64,000 bases of DNA, from positions 3,501,530 through 3,565,529 of the forward strand of contig NZ_CP080409.1 of the NCBI RefSeq assembly GCF_019448235.1. The letters run 5' to 3'. The notes below the pieces were generated by a model. The model was not told the DNA's origin and ran no database searches. It worked only from the letters and a program-made list of their open reading frames with translations. Positions within the stretch are counted from its first letter, which is position 1. Each line of letters begins with the position of its first letter. The position numbers and the translations under genes are program-made. This stretch comes from Nocardioides panacisoli. GTDB taxonomy: Bacteria > Actinomycetota > Actinomycetes > Propionibacteriales > Nocardioidaceae. Below are positions 1 to 6,657 of this stretch, piece by piece.

Positions 1-1
1 C

Positions 2-31
2 ACCCTGATCCTCACCGGCCAGCTCGACTGA
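2..31 (+). CDS. C-terminal end of an upstream gene (partial)
   Basis: The frame TLILTGQLD ends in TGA at 29–31, just before a 57-base gap and the next gene. It is probably the last nine codons of a gene whose body lies outside the window. Nothing can be said about function. Confidence 0.3.
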   Translation, partial: TLILTGQLD

Positions 32-88
32 GCCTCCCGCCACCGCAGGCGCGGTCCCGTGGCGCTCGCGCCGGTGTAGCGTCGAGGC

Positions 89-703
89 ATGGAGCCCCCG
101 CTCCCGTCCCCGCGGCGCGAGGTGCCGTTCGCACGGCCGGTCGGTGACTGGCTGCGCGGCGTACTCACGCCCCGCCGGCGGCGCCGGGGCTCACTCGTCC
201 TGGCCTTCCTCGGCGGCGTGCTCGGCACCGTGGTCGCGCTGTGGTGGTGGCGGGACCTCCCGCCGGACACGGCGGCCCCGCCCGCGACCCCGCGGGAGCC
301 TGCCGCTGCGTGGGGCGCCAGCGAGGTGCGCCTGGTGCTCCACCGCGTCGTGCCCGCCGCGGACGCCGCGGACGGGGTGCTGCAGATCGAGGCCGCCCTG
401 CTCCACGGTCGCGGCGACGGCACGGCGACCGTCACCGGCGTCCACCGTCCCGGCGGCAGTGTTGCGATCGACGCCCCCGCGCTGCCGGTGCAGCTGTCGG
501 TCAACCGCTCCTACGTCCCGATCCGGCTCGCGGTGTCCCCGCGGGACTGCGACCTGGCCACGGAGTGGACGCCGAGTGCGCAGCCGTTCGTGCTCACCTG
601 GCACGACGAGACCGGCGAGGTCACCGAGGAGGTCGGCGGGGACCACGACGCCGCGATGGAGATCGCCCTGATCCGCCACCTCGACGCGGCCTGCGCCCGC
701 TGA
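89..703 (+). CDS. Hypothetical single-pass membrane protein
   Basis: A 204-residue protein I do not recognise. An Arg-rich stretch (PRRRRRG, about residues 28–34) precedes one hydrophobic helix (about 36–53), followed by an Ala/Pro-rich linker and an outer domain. This suggests a membrane-anchored extracytoplasmic domain. A TAGCGT -10-like hexamer at 77–82 sits 6 bases before the ATG and there is no Shine-Dalgarno sequence, so the transcript may be leaderless. It is separated from the downstream phosphatase by 72 bases and may be cotranscribed with it. Confidence 0.7.
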   Translation: MEPPLPSPRREVPFARPVGDWLRGVLTPRRRRRGSLVLAFLGGVLGTVVALWWWRDLPPDTAAPPATPREPAAAWGASEVRLVLHRVVPAADAADGVLQIEAALLHGRGDGTATVTGVHRPGGSVAIDAPALPVQLSVNRSYVPIRLAVSPRDCDLATEWTPSAQPFVLTWHDETGEVTEEVGGDHDAAMEIALIRHLDAACAR

Positions 704-775
704 CCCACGCGCGGACCGGGGCCGAGCGGGGCGGCTGCCGGACCGGCCGGAGGGGCGGCGTGATGGGATGGCGGT

Positions 776-1615
776 GTGGATTTCGCATCCGCCCGCGCCG
801 AACGCCGCTACGCCGACCTGGCCGCTGCGGCGCCCTCGGTCGTGATCGGACTCGACTTCGACGGCACGCTGGCGCCGATCGTCGCCGACCCGACCCGGGC
901 CCACATCCACCCCGATGCCGCACCGGTGCTGGTGGACCTCGCCGCCGAGGTGGGCGGGGTCGCGATCATCACCGGCCGCCCGGTCCGCCAGGTGCTCGAA
1001 CTGGGCAACCTCGACGACCTGGGCGCCCGGATCCGCGCCGCCGGCGGGGCGTTCGACGTCTACGGCCAGTACGGCAACGAGCGCTGGAGCGCCGGCACCC
1101 GGCGCATCGTGAGCCCGCGGCCGCCCCGGGGGCTGGCGACCTTCGAGCGCGACCTGCCCCGGGCGCTGCGCTCGGCCGGCGCGGAGGAGGCCTACGTCGA
1201 GGACAAGGGCCTGGCGGTCGCCGTGCACACACGGCGGCTGGCCGAGCCGGCCGCGGCGTTCGACCGCCTGCTGCCCCTCCTGCGCGGGCTGGCCGACCGG
1301 CACGGGCTCGCCCTGGAGCTGGGCAAGAGCGTGATCGAGGTGCGCGACGCCGCGACCCACAAGGGCAGCGTGGTCGACGAGCTCGCCACCGCCCGCGACG
1401 CCCGCGGCTTCCTCTACGCCGGGGACGACCTGGGTGACATCGAGGCGTTCGAGGCCGTCGAGGCCCTGCGCGAGCGCGGGCTCGCCACGCTGCGGGTGTG
1501 CTCGCTCTCCGAGGAGCACACCGCCTTGGCCGACCGCGCCGACGTGATCGTGCGGGGCCCGGACGGCGTGCTGGGCCTGCTCCGCCAACTCGTCGACGAC
1601 GTACGTCGCCGCTGA
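776..1615 (+). CDS. otsB: Trehalose-6-phosphate phosphatase
   Basis: A HAD-superfamily phosphatase of 279 residues, the usual size for a stand-alone OtsB. It removes phosphate from trehalose 6-phosphate in the OtsA/OtsB trehalose pathway. The nucleophile motif I is LDFDGT (Asp27, Asp29), ITGRP provides motif II, and YAGDDLGDIEAF carries the Mg-binding acidic residues of motif IV. KGSVVDEL is typical of the family. The start is GTG at 776; a weak TGGGAT hexamer at 764–769 stands 6 bases upstream. No otsA lies in the window. Confidence 0.88.
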   Translation: MDFASARAERRYADLAAAAPSVVIGLDFDGTLAPIVADPTRAHIHPDAAPVLVDLAAEVGGVAIITGRPVRQVLELGNLDDLGARIRAAGGAFDVYGQYGNERWSAGTRRIVSPRPPRGLATFERDLPRALRSAGAEEAYVEDKGLAVAVHTRRLAEPAAAFDRLLPLLRGLADRHGLALELGKSVIEVRDAATHKGSVVDELATARDARGFLYAGDDLGDIEAFEAVEALRERGLATLRVCSLSEEHTALADRADVIVRGPDGVLGLLRQLVDDVRRR

Positions 1616-1660
1616 GCGATCCCACATCGCGGACCGCCGTCTCGCCTGACGGGACGCCGA

Positions 1661-1690
1661 TTCGTGCCGTGTGGTCCCGGCTCCTAGGCT
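1661..1690 (+). promoter_or_regulatory. Putative promoter of the SAM riboswitch transcript
   Basis: TTCGTG (1661–1666) and TAGGCT (1685–1690) are spaced by 18 bases. The predicted start point near 1697 falls immediately before the 5' strand of riboswitch helix P1, which is what a riboswitch transcript should show. The -35 element is weak. Confidence 0.4.
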
Positions 1691-1698
1691 GGGCGCAG

Positions 1699-1835
1699 CT
1701 CATCCAGAGGGACTGAGGGAACGGCCCGTCGAAGTCCCGGCAACCGCCGCAGCACCCCGCTCCGACCCCCGTCGGAGTCCTGCGGAAACGGTGCCAAGTC
1801 CGGCCCTGCGCGACCGTCGCGCCGGGACAGATGAG
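1699..1835 (+). promoter_or_regulatory. SAM-I (S-box) riboswitch
   Basis: The conserved S-box landmarks occur in order. CTCATC (1699–1704) opens P1, followed by CAGAGGGACTGAGGGA, then CGGCCCG, GAAGTCCCGGCAACC, and the late GGTGCCAAGTCC block. GATGAG (1830–1835) closes P1. The class binds S-adenosylmethionine and usually controls methionine or sulfur genes. The AAGGAGG Shine-Dalgarno at 1836–1842 abuts the closing strand of P1, so translational control is plausible, which is common in GC-rich actinobacteria. I see no obvious intrinsic terminator between the aptamer and the gene. Confidence 0.92.
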
Positions 1836-1847
1836 AAGGAGGACTCC

Positions 1848-3122
1848 GTGAGCGCTGTGGCGACCGAGGACACGACCGCCCGTTCCACCATCCGTGAGGG
1901 CGGGTTCGGCAACGCCGTCGGCCTCTCCTGCCGGGAGTGCGGCCACGCCGTCGCGCTCGGCCCGTTCTACGCCTGTCCGGAGTGCTTCGGGCCGCTCGAG
2001 GTGGCCTATGAGTTCCCCGAGGTCACCCGCGAGCAGATCGAGGCCGGGCCCAAGAACATCTGGCGCTACCAGCCGCTGCTGCCGGTGCCGACCGACATCG
2101 CCGAGAGCCCCAACATGGAGCCCGGCTTCACCCGCCTGCTGCGTGCGGACAACCTCGCCGCCGAGCTCGGCATCGACACGCTGTGGGTCAAGGACGACTC
2201 GACCAACCCCACGAACTCCTTCAAGGACCGCGTCGTCGCCTGCGCCCTGAGCGCGGCCCGCGAGCTCGACGCGAAGGTCTTCGCCTGCCCCTCCACCGGC
2301 AACCTCGCCAACGCCGTGGCCGCCGCGGGCGCCCGTGCCGGCATCAAGACGGTCGTGTTCATCCCGGCCAACCTGGAGCAGCCCAAGCAGGTCAACTCCG
2401 CGATCTACACCGAGAACCTCGTCGCCGTCGACGGCAACTACGACGACGTCAACAAGCTCGCCTCCGAGATCGCCGGCGAGGAGGAGGGCTGGGCGTTCGT
2501 CAACGTCAACGTCCGCCCGTACTACGCCGAGGGCTCCAAGACGCTGGGGTACGAGATCGCCGAGCAGCTCGGCTGGCGCCTGCCGGACCAGATCGTCATC
2601 CCCGTCGCGTCCGGGTCCCAGCTGACCAAGGTCCACAAGGCCTTCGGTGAGCTGGTCAAGCTCGGCCTGGTCGAGGACAAGCCGGTCAAGGTCTTCGGTG
2701 CGCAGGCCGAGGGCTGCAACCCCGTCGCCTCCTCCTACAAGGCCGGCGTCGACGCCATCCGGCCGGTCAAGCCCGACACCATCGCCAAGAGCCTGGCGAT
2801 CGGCAACCCCGCCGACGGCATCTACGTGCTCGACGTGTGCCGCGAGACCGGCGGCGCCGTGGAGGAGGTCAGCGACGACGAGATCCGTGCCGGCATCGTC
2901 CAGCTCGCCCGCTCCGAGGGCATCTTCACCGAGACCGCCGGCGGCACGACGCTGGCCGTCACCAAGAAGCTCGTCGAGACCGGCCAGCTCGACCCCAACC
3001 TCGAGACGGTCGTCATCAACACCGGTCACGGGCTGAAGACCCTGGAGGCCATCGCCGACCAGGTCGGTCCGCGCGCAACCATCGCCCCGTCCTACGACGC
3101 CTTCAAGGCCACCGACATCTAG
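1848..3122 (+). CDS. thrC: Threonine synthase-family PLP enzyme, probable MetM-type homocysteine-forming enzyme
   Basis: A 424-residue fold-type II PLP enzyme. An N-terminal zinc ribbon has Cys28, Cys31, Cys43 and Cys46. The PLP lysine lies in NSFKDR (Lys126), and STGNLANA binds cofactor phosphate. Canonical threonine synthase converts O-phosphohomoserine to threonine. Two contextual facts argue otherwise: the gene sits directly behind a SAM-I riboswitch and is followed by a CysO-like sulfur carrier. I infer that it replaces the phosphate of O-phosphohomoserine with sulfide from the carrier, giving homocysteine, as I recall being reported for a Streptomyces MetM/MetO pair. The start is GTG at 1848, chosen for AAGGAGG six bases upstream; upstream in-frame starts lie inside the riboswitch. 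Identity as a threonine synthase-family protein is firm; the sulfur role is inferred. Confidence 0.9.
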   Translation: MSAVATEDTTARSTIREGGFGNAVGLSCRECGHAVALGPFYACPECFGPLEVAYEFPEVTREQIEAGPKNIWRYQPLLPVPTDIAESPNMEPGFTRLLRADNLAAELGIDTLWVKDDSTNPTNSFKDRVVACALSAARELDAKVFACPSTGNLANAVAAAGARAGIKTVVFIPANLEQPKQVNSAIYTENLVAVDGNYDDVNKLASEIAGEEEGWAFVNVNVRPYYAEGSKTLGYEIAEQLGWRLPDQIVIPVASGSQLTKVHKAFGELVKLGLVEDKPVKVFGAQAEGCNPVASSYKAGVDAIRPVKPDTIAKSLAIGNPADGIYVLDVCRETGGAVEEVSDDEIRAGIVQLARSEGIFTETAGGTTLAVTKKLVETGQLDPNLETVVINTGHGLKTLEAIADQVGPRATIAPSYDAFKATDI

Positions 3123-3190
3123 TCCCGACGGGCGCGACCACCGGCGGTCGCGCCCGCCGAGTCCCCACCGAGCAACCGAGAGCGAGCAGC

Positions 3191-3466
3191 ATGAGCGTCA
3201 GCGTCCGGATCCCGACGATCCTCCGCACCTACACCGGCGGTGACTCCGAGGTGGACGCCGACGGCGCCACCCTCGCCGACGTCCTGGACGACCTCGACGC
3301 CAACTACGCCGGCATCAAGGGGCGGGTCCTGGACGAGGAGGGCAAGCTGCGTCGCTTCGTCAACGTCTACGTCGCCGACGACGACGTCCGGTTCCTCCAG
3401 GACCTGCAGACCCCCACCCCCGACGGCACCAAGGTGTCGATCATCCCCGCCGTCGCCGGCGGCTGA
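3191..3466 (+). CDS. CysO/MoaD/ThiS-family sulfur carrier protein (probable MetO)
   Basis: A 91-residue ubiquitin-like sulfur carrier ending in AVAGG. The C-terminal Gly-Gly is the site of adenylation and thiocarboxylation in this family. SVRIPTILRTYTGG at the N-terminus and RFVNVYV near residues 55–61 closely resemble mycobacterial CysO as I remember it. CysO feeds sulfide to a PLP enzyme (CysM) in cysteine synthesis. Here the neighbour, 68 bases upstream and under a SAM riboswitch, is a threonine synthase-like PLP enzyme, so delivery of sulfide for homocysteine is the better guess. A Mec-type JAMM peptidase and an activating E1-like enzyme would be needed; neither is in the window. Confidence 0.9.
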   Translation: MSVSVRIPTILRTYTGGDSEVDADGATLADVLDDLDANYAGIKGRVLDEEGKLRRFVNVYVADDDVRFLQDLQTPTPDGTKVSIIPAVAGG

Positions 3467-3467
3467 G

Positions 3468-4115
3468 TCAGTCCAGGGTGCGCAGCGTGTCGGCGACCTG
3501 CTCGACCAGCGCGGCCGAGCGGTCCGCCGATCCGGTCGTGCCCGTCAGGTTGACCACGCTGCCGTCGGCGACCACGAAGAGCGACATGCCGTGCTGCTCG
3601 CCGCGCTGGGTCGGCAGCGAGTAGGTCACCGCCTGTCCCGTGCCCAGCCACGTGTCGATCTCCACCACGTCGGTCACGGTGGCGCCGACGCGCTCGAGGT
3701 CGGCGCGGATCAGGCCGGGCTCGGGGACCGAACCCACGCCCCGCAGCGGCAGCACGTTGACGTTCTCGGCGCCGTCCGGCGAGATCGCCAGCACGTCGAC
3801 CTGACCCACCATCTGCTGGAACTGCTCCAGCGGGATCCCCGACTGTGCGGCGAGCGCCTCGAGCTCGGCCTGCGAGCCGGGGTTGTCCAGCGCCTCGGGG
3901 CCGGTCACCTGCCAGCCCTCGGGCACGCCGAAGCGCACGCCGGAGGCGTCGGCCTCGACCACCTGGAGGTCCTCGGGGATCGCGGGCGCGGCCTCCTCCG
4001 CCTCGCTCGAGTCGCTCGACCCACTCGCGGTCGAGGATTCCTCGGGGTCGCCCGAACAGCCGGTGAGCAGGGCGAGGGCGGCCACCACCGCCACGAGCCA
4101 GCGAGTCAGCGCCAT
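3468..4115 (-). CDS. Predicted lipoprotein
   Basis: A 215-residue protein with a type II signal peptide: a hydrophobic stretch to residue 16 and the lipobox LLTGC with Cys20. A Ser/Glu-rich linker follows, then a compact domain (about 46–215) I do not recognise; it contains GWQVTG and repeated small beta-type segments. It lies 9 bases downstream of the acyl-CoA synthetase on the same strand. It may also have its own promoter: TAGGTT, read on the minus strand from 4127 to 4122, stands 6 bases before the ATG and includes the fadD stop codon. It converges with the sulfur carrier gene, with one base between the stop codons. Confidence 0.75.
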   Translation of the reverse strand: MALTRWLVAVVAALALLTGCSGDPEESSTASGSSDSSEAEEAAPAIPEDLQVVEADASGVRFGVPEGWQVTGPEALDNPGSQAELEALAAQSGIPLEQFQQMVGQVDVLAISPDGAENVNVLPLRGVGSVPEPGLIRADLERVGATVTDVVEIDTWLGTGQAVTYSLPTQRGEQHGMSLFVVADGSVVNLTGTTGSADRSAALVEQVADTLRTLD

Positions 4116-4124
4116 GGCACCAAC

Positions 4125-5705
4125 CTAGCCGCCGACGTCGAGCAGCTCGACCGCCAGTGCGCTGCTCGCCTTGTAGTCCACCTTGCTGACCGGCGTACGC
4201 GGCACCTGGTCGACGAAGAGGACCTCCTTGGGCACCTTGTAGTTCGAGATCAGCTCGTGGCAGTGGGCCCGCAGGTCCTCCGCCGAGAGGCGGCCGCCCT
4301 CGCGCACCTGCACCAGGGCAGTCACCTGCTCGCCCCAGCGCTCGTGCGGCGTGCCCACCACGGCGGCGTCGAACACGTCGTCGTGGCGCAGCAGCACGGC
4401 CTCGACCTCCTCGGGGTGCACCTTCTCCCCGCCGGTGTTGATGCACACCGAGCCGCGACCCAGCACGGTCACCGAGCCGTCCTCCTCGCGACGTGCCATG
4501 TCGCCGGGGATGGCCCAGCGCTTGCCGTCGACCTCCACGAACGTCGCGGCCGACTTCGCCTCGTCCTTGTAGTAGCCCAGCGGCACCGGGCCGGACCGCG
4601 CGAGCATGCCCGTCACGCCCGGCGGGCAGGGCCTGCGTTCGGGGTCGAAGACCTCGACGTCGGCGTTGACCTCGAACCGCGGCGCGCCGCCGGACTCCTC
4701 CTGCCCGTCGTCGACGCGGGACCCGGCCGCCCCGGACTCCGAGGCGCCGTAGGAGTCGAGGATGAACCGGCCGGGCAGGGCTCGCCGGATCTCCTCGCGT
4801 ACGCCGTCACTGAGTGGGGCGGCGCCGTTGGAGACCGCGACCAGGCTGGAGAGGTCCCACCGGTCCGGCTCGGCGAGGATCGCCTCGGCGACCGGGCGGC
4901 CCATGGCGTCACCGAGGAAGGTCAGCGAGTTCACCCCTGCGGCCTGCACCAGGTCGAGGATCGACTCGGCCGAGAAGCCGGGCTCGGTGTAGAGCGACAC
5001 CGTCTGGCCCGCGACGTGGCCGTTGCCGAGGATCCACTGGCTGCCGCCGTGCATCATCGGGCCGCACGCCAGCAGCGTCATGGGCGACTCGTTGGCCGCC
5101 GCCTCCTCGCCGAGCTGCTCGACCGACTCGATCGGGGCGCCGTAGCGCGCCGCGTTCAGGGCGGCGCGGATGATGTCCTCGTGGCGCCACACGACGCCCT
5201 TGGGCTGGCCGGTGGTGCCGCCGGTGTAGAGGACGTATCGGTCGTCGCCGGTCCGGCCGGTCTCGGGTCGTAGGGAGGACGCGGCGGCCATCGCGGCGTC
5301 GTACTCCTCGCCGAGGACGATCCGGTGGCGCAGCGTCGGCAGGTCCAGGGCAGTGACCGCCTCGACGTACTCGGGTGCGATCACGGCGGCCACGCAGTCG
5401 GCGTTGTCGTAGAGGTAGGCGAGCTCGTCGTGGCGGTACTTGAAGTTGACGTTGATCGGCACGGCCCGCGCCTTGAAGCAGCCGTAGAGGGCGTCGACCC
5501 ACTCGATGCGGTTGGGGGAGTGGACGGCGACGTGCTCGCCGGGGGCGACGCCGAGGTCGGCCAGGTGGTGCGCGAAGCGGTTGGCGCGCTCGTCGATCTC
5601 GGCGTAGGTGTAGGCACGGTCCATGGTGAAGACGGCGACGCGGTCGGGGACGGCGTCGGCCATGACTTCGAGGACGTCGGCGAGGTTCAGCGGTCGAGGG
5701 CTCAC
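4125..5705 (-). CDS. Acyl-CoA synthetase, FadD19-like (AMP-binding)
   Basis: A 526-residue member of the adenylate-forming superfamily that activates a carboxylic acid to its CoA thioester through an acyl-AMP. The P-loop motif LYTGGTTGQPKG lies at residues 159–170, followed by VWRHEDI. Later come YGASESG, GYYKDEAKSA, the GDMARREEDG hinge region and the C-terminal VPRTPVSKVDYK with the catalytic lysine. The motif spacing resembles actinobacterial FadD19-type steroid or branched side-chain synthetases more than fatty-acid FadD, from memory. The GTG start at 5705 is preferred because the family begins close to the NLADVLE segment. A KstR-like palindrome at 5722–5737 lies just upstream, consistent with lipid or steroid catabolic control. 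Confidence 0.88.
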   Translation of the reverse strand: MSPRPLNLADVLEVMADAVPDRVAVFTMDRAYTYAEIDERANRFAHHLADLGVAPGEHVAVHSPNRIEWVDALYGCFKARAVPINVNFKYRHDELAYLYDNADCVAAVIAPEYVEAVTALDLPTLRHRIVLGEEYDAAMAAASSLRPETGRTGDDRYVLYTGGTTGQPKGVVWRHEDIIRAALNAARYGAPIESVEQLGEEAAANESPMTLLACGPMMHGGSQWILGNGHVAGQTVSLYTEPGFSAESILDLVQAAGVNSLTFLGDAMGRPVAEAILAEPDRWDLSSLVAVSNGAAPLSDGVREEIRRALPGRFILDSYGASESGAAGSRVDDGQEESGGAPRFEVNADVEVFDPERRPCPPGVTGMLARSGPVPLGYYKDEAKSAATFVEVDGKRWAIPGDMARREEDGSVTVLGRGSVCINTGGEKVHPEEVEAVLLRHDDVFDAAVVGTPHERWGEQVTALVQVREGGRLSAEDLRAHCHELISNYKVPKEVLFVDQVPRTPVSKVDYKASSALAVELLDVGG

Positions 5706-5721
5706 GAGGACACTCTGCTGG

Positions 5722-5737
5722 CTAGAACGTGTTCTCG
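5722..5737. promoter_or_regulatory. KstR-type operator (AGAAC-N2-GTTCT palindrome)
   Basis: CTAGAACGTGTTCTCG holds the inverted repeat AGAAC-GT-GTTCT. Its AACnnGTT core matches the binding motif known for the TetR-family repressors of steroid and lipid catabolism in actinobacteria (KstR class). It sits in the 92-base gap between divergent fadD and the SGNH hydrolase and could control both. No kstR gene is in the window. Confidence 0.55.
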
Positions 5738-5797
5738 TCCAGCGTTTCGCCACCTTCGTGTCACCGCCGGTTCAGCACGATCTGGTTCAACACGACC

Positions 5798-6622
5798 ATG
5801 GGAGTACGACGTACCGCGCTCATCGCGCTCGCGGCGGCCGTCGCCGGCGCCGGGGTGACCGCCGGTGGCGCGCGGGAGCTGCTGCGCCGCCAGGCCGCGC
5901 TCGCCCGGGACCGCATCGGCAAGCCACTCGGGGAGGAGGCCATCGACGCCGACCGGCTGTGGAAGAAGTCCTTCGGGGACCCGCTCGACCTGGTGGTGGT
6001 CGGGGACTCCATCGCCGCGGGACTGGGGGCCGAGCGCCGCAAGGACACCCTCGGTGCCCGCGTCGCCCGCGGCCTGGCCAAGCAGGTACGCCGCTCGGTG
6101 CGGCTGCGCACCGTGGCGCAGGTGGGGGCGGAGTCCTCGATGCTCGCTGCCCAGCTCGACCGGTTGCCGGAGGACTACCGGCCCGACGTCGCGGTGGTGA
6201 TCGTGGGTGGCAACGACGTGACCCATCGGGTCCCGACCCCCACCTCGGCCGACCACCTGGAGGACGCGATCTGCCGCCTGCGGGAGCTGGGGGCCGAGGT
6301 CGTGGTCGGCACCTGTCCCGACCTCGGGAGCCTGCGGCCGGTGCCGCAGCCGCTGCGGAGCCTGGGGTCGCGGATGTCGCGCCAGCTGGCGGCCGCCCAG
6401 GCCGAGGTCGCGGTCCGCAACGGTGCGCACGCGGTGTCCCTGGCCCGGGTGGTGGGGCCGTTCTTCATCACCAACCCCGACGAGATGTTCAGCCTCGATC
6501 GGTTCCATCCCAGCGCGTTGGGCTACAAGCGGACGGCCAAGGCGTTGCTGCCCTCGGTGCTGACGGCGCTGGGGGAGCGGGAGGAGGTGCCGTTCGGGCA
6601 CCTCCCCCCGCAGACGGCCTGA
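5798..6622 (+). CDS. SGNH/GDSL-family hydrolase
   Basis: A 274-residue protein with an N-terminal hydrophobic segment (residues 6–24) that is a signal anchor or signal peptide. The catalytic serine motif GDSIAAG is at residues 69–75 (Ser71). GGNDV provides the block III Gly/Asn of the oxyanion hole, and DRFHPSALGY near the C-terminus supplies the block V Asp and His. Such enzymes hydrolyse esters of lipids or sugars; the substrate cannot be read from sequence. The ATG at 5798 places the hydrophobic segment at the N-terminus. It is divergent from the acyl-CoA synthetase and shares its intergenic operator. Confidence 0.85.
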   Translation: MGVRRTALIALAAAVAGAGVTAGGARELLRRQAALARDRIGKPLGEEAIDADRLWKKSFGDPLDLVVVGDSIAAGLGAERRKDTLGARVARGLAKQVRRSVRLRTVAQVGAESSMLAAQLDRLPEDYRPDVAVVIVGGNDVTHRVPTPTSADHLEDAICRLRELGAEVVVGTCPDLGSLRPVPQPLRSLGSRMSRQLAAAQAEVAVRNGAHAVSLARVVGPFFITNPDEMFSLDRFHPSALGYKRTAKALLPSVLTALGEREEVPFGHLPPQTA

Positions 6623-6632
6623 CCACCGGCAC

Positions 6633-6654
6633 GGTCCGGAGGTCAGGCCGGACC
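6633..6654. terminator. Bidirectional hairpin between convergent genes
   Basis: GGTCCGG (6633–6639) and CCGGACC (6648–6654) form a 7-bp stem with an 8-base loop in the 35-base gap between the SGNH hydrolase and the beta-helix gene. There is no U-tract. Confidence 0.5.
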
Positions 6655-6657
6655 ACC

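Noticed and set aside
1848..3122. Ordinary housekeeping threonine synthase with no link to sulfur
   Set aside because: Not excluded from protein sequence alone, but a SAM-I riboswitch and an adjacent CysO-like carrier make it the poorer explanation.
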